A stretch of 64,000 nt of DNA from Lingula anatina (taxonomy: Eukaryota > Brachiopoda > Lingulata > Lingulida > Lingulidae), in NCBI RefSeq assembly GCF_001039355.2, contig NW_019776079.1, forward strand, positions 326,069 to 390,068, given 5' to 3'. Made by a program: the position numbers and the translations under genes. The notes beneath the pieces are model-generated. The model had not been told where the DNA came from. It did no database searches and worked only from the letters and a program-made list of their open reading frames with translations. Numbering within the stretch: position 1 is the stretch's first letter; every line of letters starts with the position of its first letter. This document shows positions 36,901 through 48,520 of this stretch, piece after piece.

Positions 36901-39835
36901 TATTTTAAAATAAATTTCAATGCTGTGCTGTTTATTTCAGTGTCACCATATCTCCAGATTCCCCAAGTTGGTATGGTGCCTGGTGGCTGGGATTTCTAGG
37001 GACTGCTGTGATGTCATGGATTATAGCTTTCCCTTTGCTGGGTTTTGCTGCAGAGTTACCTGGTACTAATTAAGCACAGCCTGTTTTTTTTCTGGATCTT
37101 TATTTCTTTGATATTATACTTCAAGGCCATAGGGTATTTTTTAAATGTAAAATATTTACTAAAAACATTTATGATTGATAACCATTATACAATTTTGATA
37201 TGTCTTAATTAAAAAAAAATAATTGAAAATAATAAGTTTGGTGGTAAGAGATGGTATTGATGAACTTAAAACTTTTGAATGAATAAATATGAAGCTTACC
37301 TAGGACTTTTTTGGGGGAGGGGGGGGGGATATCAAAACATTACATTAAAATTCATATTATGGGGTACTTTCTTTCTGTGATCTTGACTACTGGTATATAA
37401 TATAAGATCTTATTGATTCTTTAATTGCTCATTTATTATTTTATAAATTGCTCATTTATTATATATAATATTATATATAATATCAGATCTTAATGATTCT
37501 TTAATTTTCATTTATTCTTTTGTGAAATTGAAAATTTATGAAGTGTCACTAAAAGATTTTTAAATGAAGTAAAATACAGACATGAATCTGTAGATCAAAC
37601 TGTTCCAAATATATATATTCAAATTTTTTTCTTATATTTCAGGTGCTCTAAAAATAAAAGAAGAAAAGAAAAAAAGCAACTCCACAGCCTTTGATTCTAA
37701 CCTCATGGATCTTGGTGCTGCTATGAAGCGTCTCTTTCAGAATGCAACTTTTGTTTGTATAGTGATATGTGATGCAGTGGAAGGATTTCTTGTAGGAGGG
37801 TTTATAGCCTTTGCGCCCAAATATTTGGAGAACCAGTTCAGTATGTCTGCAAGTCAGGCATCAATATTAACAGGTAAGGGTTACTTTTTAAGCATATCTG
37901 CTCACCAAGCTCATTATAGCTTCTAACCAAAACAATTTCCAGATTTAAGATATTAGGCAGATACAATCACTGATAATTTTATGTCAGCCCAACAGTGTTG
38001 TAAAAAAAAAATTAAAGTGATCAGTGAAGACATTAGATTTTTAAGAATAAAATTAAAAAAGAAAATTATTGTCACATATTTTAGCAGGAAAGAAAGATAT
38101 TTCCTGAAGGCCAAAAATATTTTCCAGGTGTTGTTGTTGTGCCAGCTGGAGGGGGAGCAGCCATGTTGAGTGGTTTTCTGTTAAGGAAATTGTCCTTCTC
38201 ATGTGCAAACATTATCAAGTTTGGCTTCATAGTGCTACTCATCTCCTTCTTCTGCTGTTTTGGATTATTTGTTAGATGTGACAACATGCCCTTTGCAGGA
38301 GTAGGAGCCTTACAGCCTGGGTAGGTGAATGATACTGGTATTATCTTCTAAATTAAGTGTACTTTAGACAAGATAAAATGGAACAGTTCTTTTATCAGGA
38401 AGGATTTTGCTCGATTCAGACTTTTTACTTCACATCTTTACAAATCAACTCTGTGTGCTTTAAAATAACATTTTGTTCAGAGGAAATAGTGATCTTGCCT
38501 GAATTATATACATGACTTAGGTGTATTGTATATCACCCCACTTTTTGTTTTAGTGGTTATCATGAAAGTGCTTCAAACATGACATTGGAGTGCAATATAC
38601 ACTGTGGTTGTCTTCAAGATTTCTACAACCCAGTGTGTGGAGATAATGGAGTTACTTATTTCTCACCTTGTTACGCAGGATGCTTAACTAAGAACATATT
38701 GGAGTCAGACAATGTAAGTTTTGCTTTATGGATTTTCCCTGAAATTTCATTGTATGTTTTCATAAAGAACTTGTGGAAATCTCTTTCTTCAGCACATCAG
38801 GCTTAAGATAATTGCTTTTTTGTCAAACAGATGAGGAAATGTATCAACTGTCTATAAAGTATAAATCAGATGTTGTCTTATGCAGTGACCATGCATTGTT
38901 AATGTATCATAATTTTTTTTCAGTATTATAACAACTGCAGTTGTGTACAGTTCCACAGCAGTGGTCTGATGAACAATTCCATGACAAAGGCTAAGGAAGG
39001 TCCCTGTTCAACCTCGTGTACATTGATGCCATTGTATCAAGTGGTGCTGTTGTTTCTAATCACTTTCACCTTCTTAGCCAGCACTCCAACGGTACAGGCT
39101 ATTCTCAGGTGATGATTTTCACACCTAACACATTCTCACACATTTTGCAAGCCACTTAATTTATAAAAGTAAATAGAAAATATTTAATAAGAATATTTTT
39201 ACAATGTCTAGGATATGTTTTAGAAGTAAGTAAAAATTTCATGAATTAGAGTGCTAATTAACTGTTTGATGATTAATCATTTACCTTGCAGCATGTTTAA
39301 TATTTTGTATCCTTCATTGCAGAAGTGTCCAAGAATGTGACAAGTCCCTGGCAACAGGAGTGGGATGGGTGGCTGTGAGGTTGCTAGGTACTGTACCTAA
39401 CTTTTAGTGTGTCAATTTGTAGCTTATCTTGGGCTACAAAAACAGTGGTTTTTAATGTAGTACAGAAGAAAGAAATGTATATAGTAGTTGCTAAAGTGGT
39501 TAAGTCTGTTACACCAAATATATGTTACTGGAATTTTCTGTCTGAGCTGTATTTGTAGAAATATTCTTCTTTATTCAGGTTTGATTCCTGGTCCAATTGT
39601 CTTTGGTGCCATACTAGACAGTGCATGTATTGTGTGGGGTGAGGAGTGTGGCCAGAGGACCTCCTGCCATCAGTATGACAACGAAAGGATGAGTTACTAC
39701 TTTGTTGCCTTATCGGCAAGCTTTAAAGCAGTGTCCTCCTTACTGATGTTCCTGGCATGGTATTTATATAAGCCAGTCCCAGGTAGTGCATGTTATGCAG
39801 AGGATGCAACAGGGGAAGAGGTTTGTCAGCTGTAA
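33914..39835 (+). CDS. solute carrier organic anion transporter (OATP, SLCO4-like)
   Basis: Twelve coding exons in phase give 689 residues: 33914-34214, 35152-35322, 35746-35850, 36037-36213, 36540-36642, 36941-37062, 37643-37873, 38128-38320, 38554-38713, 38924-39108, 39323-39387, 39579-39835. The protein carries out sodium-independent uptake of organic anions (hormone conjugates and similar) at the plasma membrane. A Cys-rich N-terminal segment with CGWG precedes TM1, as in SLCO4 members. QGMVVNGFVSSSITTLEKRF and SYYGGRGHKGKW match the TM1-TM3 region of the family. SWYGAWWLGF is the family signature WxGAWWxGF before TM6. The large extracellular loop 5 is a Kazal-type domain (about 479-530: CGCLQDFYNPVCGDNGVTY, then CYAGC and NNCSCV). 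The end, after LIPGPIVFGAILDSACIVW, is the usual TM11-12 region. The start is the first ATG of the exon that follows an acceptor at 33747-33748; an upstream non-coding exon is implied. Subfamily assignment rests on remembered SLCO4A1 features. Confidence 0.94.
34745..34993. mobile_element. palindromic MITE, 'CATTCCCATAG' family, diverged copy 4
   Basis: The ends GGGACCATTCCCAGACTA and GATCTAGGTATGGGAACCC are imperfect inverted repeats. Inside them, GATCAATCTATCTCCAAGGG and CCCTTGGAGATGGATTGACC pair with each other, as do TTAATTAA-flanking blocks (TGAAGCTGCTAGG against GGCAGCTTCAGTAG). It lies in the first SLCO coding intron. Confidence 0.75.
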
Positions 39836-42764
39836 TTGAGAATTTCTAAGAGGTATACAAAGTATGTGCTATTCTAGTGATGAAGACATTGCACTGGTTA
39901 GTGTTATTTTAATATAATGATACGTAAGAAAGTTTTCATATAATGTTCCAGTACAAGTTCTATTTTAGTATCTTAGATGGCTTAGATGGCTTCATTAAGG
40001 GACACTACAAAGAATTTTGGCACAAAGAAAATGCAAATTTATTTATTATCTATTATAATATGTATGGGGTCATCAGCATTTTCTAATAGTTACTGACCTT
40101 TGCTCTATTCAAACTCAAGCATTCCCTTTGAGTTTTAGGATATCTTTTTGTAGTTGTCTACAGCTGAGTGAAGAGTTACATCCATTACTTGCATTTTAAT
40201 CTGAGACAAAAGTGCAAAAGAGGGAGAATGAAAGCATTACTTACAAAAATTGTTACATGGTCTTGTGACATTATTGCAGGCTAACTTAAAAAAAAAGAAA
40301 ATTTAAGACAATTTTTCATTAATATGAAGAAAGTAATATATGATAACCAGCACAGTTGGTCTCAGACGTCTTTTTTCATTCCCTTTTTCCTCAAGTACAA
40401 ATATTGATAAGTTTTCCTAATGAGTGAAAAATAGTATTCTGGTCACAATTATTTAACCTGATTTTAACATTTTTGATCAGTATTTTTGATAGTATCATAT
40501 CTCTTATATGAATTTATAATAAATTTGTTTAATTTTCACATTGCTATTTTGGGGACAATATTTCTACAAAAAGGTCATACATTTTGTGGGCATCTTTCAC
40601 ATAAGGACTGATAATGGATATTTAGGCACTGTTGTGCTAAGAGCATGATCCATTACACTGTGACGTGCAATATATGGAAAAACTTTAAATATTATATTAC
40701 ACTTGCCATATTTTTAAAAACTTAATCATATCCTACTTTTCCAGGATTAATAGACTTACATTTTGTAGACATTCTTCTTTCTGGGAAAGGGTTGCTAGGA
40801 AGTCAGGTCATGAAACCTTTACTCTACTTTTATTATATGTATTTCAAATTTACAAATTATGGACCTTTATAAAGTGGTTGTTTGTTATCGTTCAGGAAAA
40901 ATATGCATTGTGCTTTTTGATACAAATTTATTAAAGATACTTTCCAGCTATTCAGTTTTGATGACTGTTATTGTTATTTTAGTGCTAAATATAATTAATA
41001 TCATGTAAACAATATTTAACTATTTTATACTTCAGGTTGGTGCTCTCATTTATAGAGAAGTGAACCTGATATAGTAATGTGTGTTATTTTTGGAAATCCC
41101 TTTTACTGCAGGTATAAGAATTATTAAAACCCTGTATTTCATTTTATATCATGAAGAGTATCAAGAAGAAAAGGCAACATTTGACATATAGCACAGAGGG
41201 CATGCCATGTCTGGTTCTCGAGTTCTGTGATATATCATATATGCCACTTGTCAGTGAGGCATATGTGAAACCCACTCATGCTTTACACTCGTATATATTA
41301 CCAACACCTCATTGACTTGTGGTTTGTCTATTACATAATTATTTCTGGGGAAAGCATGAAAGTAGAATTTTTCATTGCCTTCTTCCATTCATCTTTTAGC
41401 TGTCAGATATTTCATGTTAAAAAACAGGAAATGGCTATTTGGAAAATAAATTGTAGAAATGTTGAGCAATGTAGTTGCATGTGAATACCTTTTCAGCTTA
41501 TATTCTAGTTATTATATAATTATATTTATGAAAAGTGATATCAATAAATGTATATTTTATATCTCCACTGTTCTGAAAATATCTCAGATTAAAATTTGGA
41601 CCAATTAAACTTAAAACTGGATTAGAGATAAGATGTTTGACAAAGAACTATTTATTAATACACACTTATGCCTGGAGGCTTAACTTGTATATCCAGTCTT
41701 CAGTCATCCATTCCTTTATTGTACCAGCTGAATATATGGCCGCATTCATATCAGCAGACTTACTAGTCCAAGGATCAAATATGGCGACCAACTTAAAAGC
41801 TTGTTGTTAAATCCACTTTGTGACTTATAGACATTGAATAGATTCCCTGTGGGAATATACAACAAGCATTTAAGTGGTTGTCCATATTTGATCCACGGAC
41901 TAGTTAGACGGCTGATGTGAATGCGGCCTATAATTAAACCAAACTAATGATTATAATATGGTATTTTTATTAACTTTTTTCACTTATCAATGAGAACTGC
42001 TAAGTTCACCTATCATCAAACAACTGTGTACACTATGTAATATGTGAACAAAGCAAAATGACTGACAAAAAACAATCTAAGTGAATATGTATGTATAAAA
42101 CTGACTCTGAATATGTACAATTATATTCTCAGTTATAGCAAATATCTCTAACAGCATAGCAGTAAATTGATGGGTGCAAAATGACATTAAAGGACAACTT
42201 ATAATAGGTAATAATTACTTGAAATACTTGCATTACTATTACACATGCATGGAAGTATTAAAGTGAAACCTCTCTCTCTCTCCCCCCCCCACCCCCCAAA
42301 AAATAAATAAATTACAATTAAGTAAATAAAACACAGTTACAGTTTAAAAAATTATCTTAAATATATTTTAGTTAAAATTTAGACTATCCTCTGTTTTAAA
42401 GACATAGGGGCAACTTCATATGAAAAACTACAATAAATATTGCAATGTTTTAATTTTTAGAAATAAAGTAAGCTTGTTTTTTATGTTCCTTAATGAAGAA
42501 CATATGCTGATCTATAACAAATCTTGCTTTATTTTGATGACAAAAATATGCCTTTACATAATCAAAGCAGTCTAAAATTTTGATATTTGTGACCAAATAG
42601 TTCAGTGCCTGGTTTTTATGAAGTGAACTAAACACCAATATGTTATAATAGATTATGATATACCTTGGCAGAAACCTTTTTACCTTCCAACAAACATACA
42701 AACAGCAACAAAATTACCAAAGTAACTTTCCTTTAGGAGAATCCTAATTAGGTTTCATCTTCAT
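39836..42764. other. SLCO 3' UTR and convergent intergenic region
   Basis: AT-rich sequence between the convergent SLCO and GOLT1B genes. Possible plus-strand AATAAA signals occur at 40524 and 41543. It contains the MITE at 41738-41928. No gene is seen, apart from the unexplained minus-strand ORF at 42765-42890 just beyond. Confidence 0.6.
41738..41928. mobile_element. MITE with GGCCGCATTCA inverted ends
   Basis: A 191-bp element. The left end GGCCGCATTCATATCAGCAG is mirrored by CGGCTGATGTGAATGCGGCC. The arms extend further through ACTAGTCC.../...GGACTAGT and GATCAAATATGG/CCATATTTGATC. Both ends are flanked by TAT (41735-41737 and 41929-41931), a possible 3-bp target duplication. It is non-coding. 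Confidence 0.85.
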
Positions 42765-42890
42765 TCACTTGAACTCAAAATTCTCCTTGATCATAACATC
42801 CAAGTTCTCATTCCTCTTGCCAGCAACATACACACAAGTAGATGCAGATACGGTTACAACTATGGCTGATATAAAGATCACAGCCGTTGG
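42765..42890 (-). other. short hydrophobic ORF, possible alternative terminal exon
   Basis: After an AATAG|CC acceptor-like site, the minus strand is open for 41 codons to TGA. It encodes one hydrophobic helix (AVIFISAIVVTVSASTCVYV) followed by a charged tail (NENLDVMIKENFEFK). It lies 120 bp beyond the GOLT1B stop codon. It looks coding-like in composition, but it has no visible partner exons and I do not recognise it. Confidence 0.3.
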
Positions 42891-43010
42891 CTATTGCATC
42901 CTGTAACCATTGCCTCTTATAACATCTTAGATTCATGGTTTATCCCAATTCCTGTTCTATACCATGGTGTGCAGTAAGGTGATGAATCAAATGTGACAGC
43001 AAGTCCTATG

Positions 43011-46000
43011 CTATACCATGGAATTTGATGCTCCTAATTTGTCTGCAAGCTGAAAGAAGGAGGAAATAATTGTGATTTAAATGATTAGTCATACATACCT
43101 GGTTTTAAAGATAATAGATTTGGGCAAAAACCTCTATTGCCTAAAATACAACATATTACATTTTGTTAGCAAATTGTTAAATATTGTTTATTATTAAATA
43201 ATTAAAGCCCCTCTTTACATCCAGGCTCTTATGTTCCATATGTAGCAGTATGTTTTGAGAAGTTCTCTTCCATTTAGAAGCCTATATGTGCCAACCAGAA
43301 TTGATTGGCCATGTCCACCCTTACGAAAAAGTCCTATAGGATCCTATAGGACTTTTTCGTTAGGGCAATGCAGGGAGGTTTATTTAGAAGATTTTCTTTC
43401 AAAATAGCCAATCTCTCAAACATAACCATTACTCACTGACAGAATGTAAAGATATAACCTTTAGATACCCAAGATAAATACTGTAACAAGTAAGACAACT
43501 AGCAGCGTAAACCCCCCAATGCTGCATTTTAAGGTCCTGCAATAATGTATCTTCACAAAGAACAGACTTTTTACTCAGTCTATAGTCTTAGTTTATTATG
43601 TGTCAACTCAATACTTACTTATAAATATGCAAATCAAAATCTTCTTGCATATTTAAAACAGCAATATACAACTTTGAATGCAAAAACACTGACCCCACTG
43701 TCCTCTGATCAACAATGGACACAGTGACATTAAGAATTAGTCTGCACACTTAATACATTATATGAAGTAATATATAGCATGAGAAATAGCAATCATAATC
43801 CTAAACTGACTAACTTGCATGCATAATGTCCATCTGATAACTATGCTTCATTGTCTGGACACCTGCTAGTTGCAAAGGTGCAGCATAAATGCATTCTGAT
43901 ATGTGTCTAGGGTAAAGATAGGTGAATATAAAAGCTTTTATCTGTTTACACAAAGGCTTCTATGGAAAAAGTACAGAGATGGTTCTATAATCTACTGCAT
44001 ATACTTACACCACTAATTCCTGGCATATTGAGAATTGTTCCAATAACTGGAACTCTTCGTAGAAAATTTACTGCTACAGGGAAAAATCCACTGAAAAGAA
44101 AAACATTTCACACAGTGTCATAAAAGGAGGTCGTCCTTTGTGTTCAGCAAATTAACCCCCCCCAAATAGTTCACACAACATTTAGTTTAATAACCATTAC
44201 TGCACCTAACAAGGTGCTCTGTTCAGGTGATTGTGTATTGATTGGAAAATATTTCTTTCCATACAGTTGTTTTACAGTATGCATTTATTTCCAACTTACC
44301 TAAATAAAAGAACAAATCCATATACTTCTACACACATTCCAATAATGGGCCATCCAAGGAGGACAACAACCATGCCACCAACAAAGAATCCTGTAGCCTT
44401 GAGTTTATGACGTTGAAAGAAAAATCTAACTGTTCTTTCTAGTCCTATTACAAATGCAAGGCCTGATATAAATAAAATCTGAAAAAAGAACAAAAAAGCT
44501 TTCTAAGATTTCAGCATTGCTACATTCTTATGCAAGTAAGATAATTAAGCAATCAAAGGCAAAATCAAATACACACATTTACCATGTGATATCTCTCATT
44601 TTTCTCAATTCTAAAATTGTAAGCCATCTGTGCTGAACTGTAAAAAGTACATAGGTCAAGACAATACTCACATTCCCTATAGCTAAAAGACCTTTGTCAA
44701 AGAAAAATAGCACCCCAAGAAATAAGAAGGCAACACCAAATCCTGCCAGGCCAACACCAATCTCTGAAATAAATGGGAATATAATCATAAAACATGGATG
44801 CTGATTTAAGTCATCAGATATTCTGGTTGGCCTGTCTGTCCATTACATTGCCATCGCTGTCCGACACGTGATGTTTGCCCCATAACTGCCAAACCACATT
44901 TTAGTTTTATTTTAAATTTACTGAGTAGCTTTGTTTGGTAAAGAAGCAGGTTACTTTTGAAAATTGACATGATCCATTCACATTTACAGTAATTATTCTG
45001 CTTTTATGGACAATTTGGTGACATTCACCCCATAACTTCCAAACGGTATTTTTGTTTTACTTAATTTTTACTGTGTAGCTTTGTTTGGCAACAAAGCAGG
45101 TTGCTTTCAAAAAGCAGCAAGATCAGTTTACATTTACATTTATTCTGTTTTTTTCTTTTTTTGTTTGTTTGAATATCTTATTTTTCACACATTAGCATTT
45201 TCAGTGGCTTTTATGGCCCATGAAACAGAATAACTTGCTAGTTTTTCAATGTCCATGTTACCTGTAGTGCATAATGTAAGAGGATAAGAGTGATTATGCT
45301 GTTTTAAAGCATTATATAATAGTGCATCAAAATTGGCCAAAACATTATTTGGTGTTTTTTTTTTCATCTGAATGTCTGAACATTTGTCAGCTTTGCTACC
45401 TTATTTCCAGTATGGTGTCTGTATATTTGTCAGCTTTGCTGTTTAGTTATATGAACAGAGTTAGGAATGCAGAGCATTTGGGCCATACATCTCAAGAGAA
45501 ACTGTTGGGGGATATATCTCAAGAGAAATCATTGATTAATTTCAGATTTTAAAATTCAACAAACAACTGACATGTTACTATATATTAAAAACAAACAATG
45601 CCTTAATTATTTTGCACAAAAACCTGTCTGCAGCATATCATGTGCATTAAATTGCCAATGAACTAAATACTTTGTATCACAGCCAAGTTCTGTGGCCTTA
45701 TCAAGCTGAAAAGCTTAGTGTCATGTGACATTTAGATACAATATTACAAGCCCTTTAGGCATGTAAGATCATACATTACTGGGTTGGTTATTTAGTTACT
45801 GGCCTGGGACAATATAAAATATGAAAGTCTCTTCAAGCATAATGACAAATGTACATTGTTGTGAAACACTTTGGTAATGTTTAAATGTGATGTCTTGAAT
45901 TTTTATCCTTTTTCTCTTCAATGAGTAGCTTTGTCAATAATTCATATTTTTGTGACAACTATTTCAGTCTAAATAATGAAACTATTTCCCATCATCCAAT

Positions 46001-46735
46001 TACATAATGCCAAGAACAATATGAACATCTCTGTGGGCAGAGATACTCAGTACCCTCCTACTATAAAGAAAACCACTCTGTTCAAAGCTTCAAGTAACCA
46101 ATTCATAAACTATTAGTCAACTTTTTAAAAATGAAAAATATATTATCTGGACATATCATGTGTGTATATTTACCTATCATAAAATACTGTCAAAATGAAT
46201 TTCTTTTAATATTATTACATGAACAATAACACATTATATAATATAAACAAACAGTTACATTATATATAAACATTTAGCTAATAAGAAAAATGTGCAGATA
46301 AATCAATCTAAGATATAATATATGCATTTGAAACAAAACTGCTTTAAAAACTCAATCTAAAAATAGTTTTATAACAGTCCATTTCGTCATTTGTTAAGCA
46401 ACGAAAATTTGCATTTATCATTATTTAAAGTGTTCGACTTATGTTTATGATCATATTTTGCTTATAAATAATTCTGCGATAAATCCTAAGAGTAACTAAA
46501 ACATAATTTAATGTATTCATACTGGCTAAAAAAACATTGCAATTTCTGTATGCTTATTAAATATGCTGTTTGAAAATGCCACACTGTAGTGGTAAGCAAG
46601 TCGACGTGTTCATATGTTCGTGACCGTAGTTATAATAATTGTTTTTCTGCAAAATAAGCCAGCTATAACATCACTTTTCATTGTTGATTATCCACCGTTT
46701 GAAAACTTACTTTGAAAGTCCGTCACAGGTATCAT
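43011..46735 (-). CDS. GOLT1B: vesicle transport protein GOT1B (Golgi transport 1)
   Basis: Five exons in phase: 46711-46735, 44672-44763, 44300-44478, 44009-44090, 43011-43049. They give exactly 138 residues, the same length I recall for human GOLT1B. Conserved blocks in order are: MIPVTDFQKIGVGLAGFGVA, a membrane helix with FFFDKGLLAIGN, the family core GLAFVIGLERTVRFFFQRHK, KATGFFVGGMVVVLLGWPII, GFFPVAVNFLRRVPVIGT, and the tail LADKLGASNSMV. The four hydrophobic segments fit the small tetra-spanning GOT1/SFT2-like fold. GOT1 proteins act in ER-Golgi membrane traffic and fusion of COPII-derived carriers. All introns are GT-AG. The gene converges with SLCO downstream; upstream lie a foldback element and PEBP. 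The start ATG is the only one that gives the conserved N-terminus. Confidence 0.97.
43323..43360. repeat. perfect 38-bp palindrome
   Basis: Both 19-base halves (ACGAAAAAGTCCTATAGGA and its exact reverse complement) are joined with no spacer. It lies in the last GOLT1B intron. The flanks (CCCTT / TAGGG) extend the symmetry imperfectly. Confidence 0.95.
44868..45160. repeat. imperfect tandem duplication, period about 150 bp
   Basis: Two adjacent copies share CCCCATAACT.CCAAAC, GTAGCTTTGTTTGG, AAGCAGGTT and CACATTTACA/TACATTTACA blocks. The copy starts are offset by 150 bp. It lies in the first GOLT1B intron and has no coding potential. Confidence 0.8.
45161..46710. other. rest of GOLT1B first intron
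   Basis: AT-rich intronic DNA. No convincing coding, RNA or transposon feature is seen. Confidence 0.6.
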
Positions 46736-47421
46736 CGTTGCCGCTGTATGTGATAAATTCAGGCAAAATAATTCACTCTCACAAAAACATGCTGTTGCTG
46801 AGTTGGAATAATAAAAATGGTAGTAAATAGCTACCGAGATGACATTCGCCTTTGATGACAAGCTGAGCTGCTCAACTGCTGCAATCCGTTAATCAAAAAC
46901 TGTTCCACCACACTTCCACGTATTTTTCCACAAAAACTTAGCCTGGACTAATATTGCGTGTGAGAACACTGCTGCTTTTAGTCGTAAGACTAAAAAACAC
47001 GGTGCCTTTTCAGTTTCAAACTTCAGGGACAAGAAGATGGAAGAATAATCAATGGAAGGGGAGCTCATGGCTCACAATCGGTTAATTTTCCTCAGTATTA
47101 GTTAGGCATACTCGCAATTTAAGAGAAAATGCATTCAATAGACTTCTAGTCCTTTATTTTTTCAAAGGCTGGATTCCACTTTAGTCAACAAGCAGATGTT
47201 TCCACATATACTTGGCAGGAGCAACAGTTGGTGTTAAAGACCAAGACAATACATCAATAATTCAAGCAATACATATGGGAATGACAACAACAAAATCAAA
47301 TACAATGACTTGAATATTTTCAAAAATCTGTTAAACATTTAAAACAGTATGAAAACTCTACAGACTTTTGCCTTGCACATTAATATCAAACTCAGAATAT
47401 AAATGCAGAAAACAACCCCTG

Positions 47422-48023
47422 CAAAAATTTGTCTCATTTAAGGATCACTTGTGGCTCTCAATTAGCTGTCCTAGAACATTTTTCTCTTTTAATGAAAAAT
47501 GTTCTTAATCTGTTCTAGGACATACTTCCCAAAAACAGTTCTCGAACTGTTATATTAATTACAGAACAACATTAGAACTTNNNNNNNNNNNNNNNNNNNN
47601 NNNNNNNNNNNNNNNNNNNNNNNNNNNNNNNNNNNNNNNNNNNNNNNNNNNNNNNNNNNNNNNNNNNNNNNNNNNNNNNNNNNNNNNNNNNNNNNNNNNN
47701 NNNNNNNNNNNNNNNNNNNNNNNNNNNNNNNNNNNNNNNNNNNNNNNNNNNNNNNNNNNNNNNNNNNNNNNNNNNNNNNNNNNNNNNNNNNNNNNNNNNN
47801 NNNNNNNNNNNNNNNNNNNNNNNNNNNNNNNNNNNNNNNNNNNNNNNNNNNNNNNNNNNNNNNNNNNNNNNNNNNNNNNNNNNNNNNNNNNNNNNNNNNN
47901 NNNNNNNNNNNNNNNNNNNNNNNNNNNNNNNNNNNNNNNNNNNNNNNNNNNNNNNNNNNNNNNNNNNNNNNNNNNNNNNNNNNNNNNNNNNNNNNNNNNN
48001 NNNNNNNNNNNNNNNNNNNNNNN

Positions 48024-48054
<31 letters not shown>

Positions 48055-48113
48055 CCAAATGTTCTAGAATAGACTGAGAACCGCAAGGGAACGTTAAATG
48101 AGACAAATTTTCA
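47422..48113. mobile_element. inverted-repeat element containing the assembly gap
   Basis: The left arm (47422-47480: AAAAATTTGTCTCATTTAA ... CTAGAACATTT) is the approximate reverse complement of the right arm (48055-48113: AAATGTTCTAGA ... TTAAATGAGACAAATTTT). The N block lies between them. A smaller internal hairpin (GTCCTAGAACATTTTTC against GAAAAATGTTC...TTCTAGGAC) occupies 47469-47522. It is likely a foldback or MITE-type element whose interior could not be assembled. Confidence 0.8.
47581..48053. other. assembly gap (N run) and adjacent poly(A)
   Basis: 443 N from 47581 to 48023, followed by 30 A residues. Reading frames that cross this block are meaningless. Confidence 1.
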
Positions 48114-48520
48114 CATGGGAACCATGCCCTGATTTATGGAAAATATCATCTTTCATTTTGCTTTGTGGTGATTTTACCACAGTTCTACACAAACATTACA
48201 TCCTCCAACCTTTCAATAGTAACAAAACATTCTAGATAGGAATGGACAAATTTAAAACAAATAATGAAATTACTAATTTGTTCAAAGCAAAACGTATACA
48301 ACTAAATGTATCTATCAAAAACACAAACATCAAAGAAAACAAATTATAAAGCATCTCCAATCTTTTAAAGTTTAAACATTAATGTATAAACTAAGCAGAT
48401 GTTCACAAAATTCACACTCTAATTTTAATCCATCTTATCAAATAAACAACAGACCCTTTTTCAATTACATTTATCATCAGTGCTCTTCTACAGTATGTTC
48501 TTTTCAAGATGATGTTCACA

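Noticed and set aside
45185-45367. 60-codon minus-strand ORF in the GOLT1B first intron
   Set aside because: It has no splice sites that fit the gene and no recognisable domain; it is likely a chance open frame.
47555-48106. Minus-strand ORFs of about 180 codons
   Set aside because: They consist almost entirely of the N gap and the poly(A) tract.
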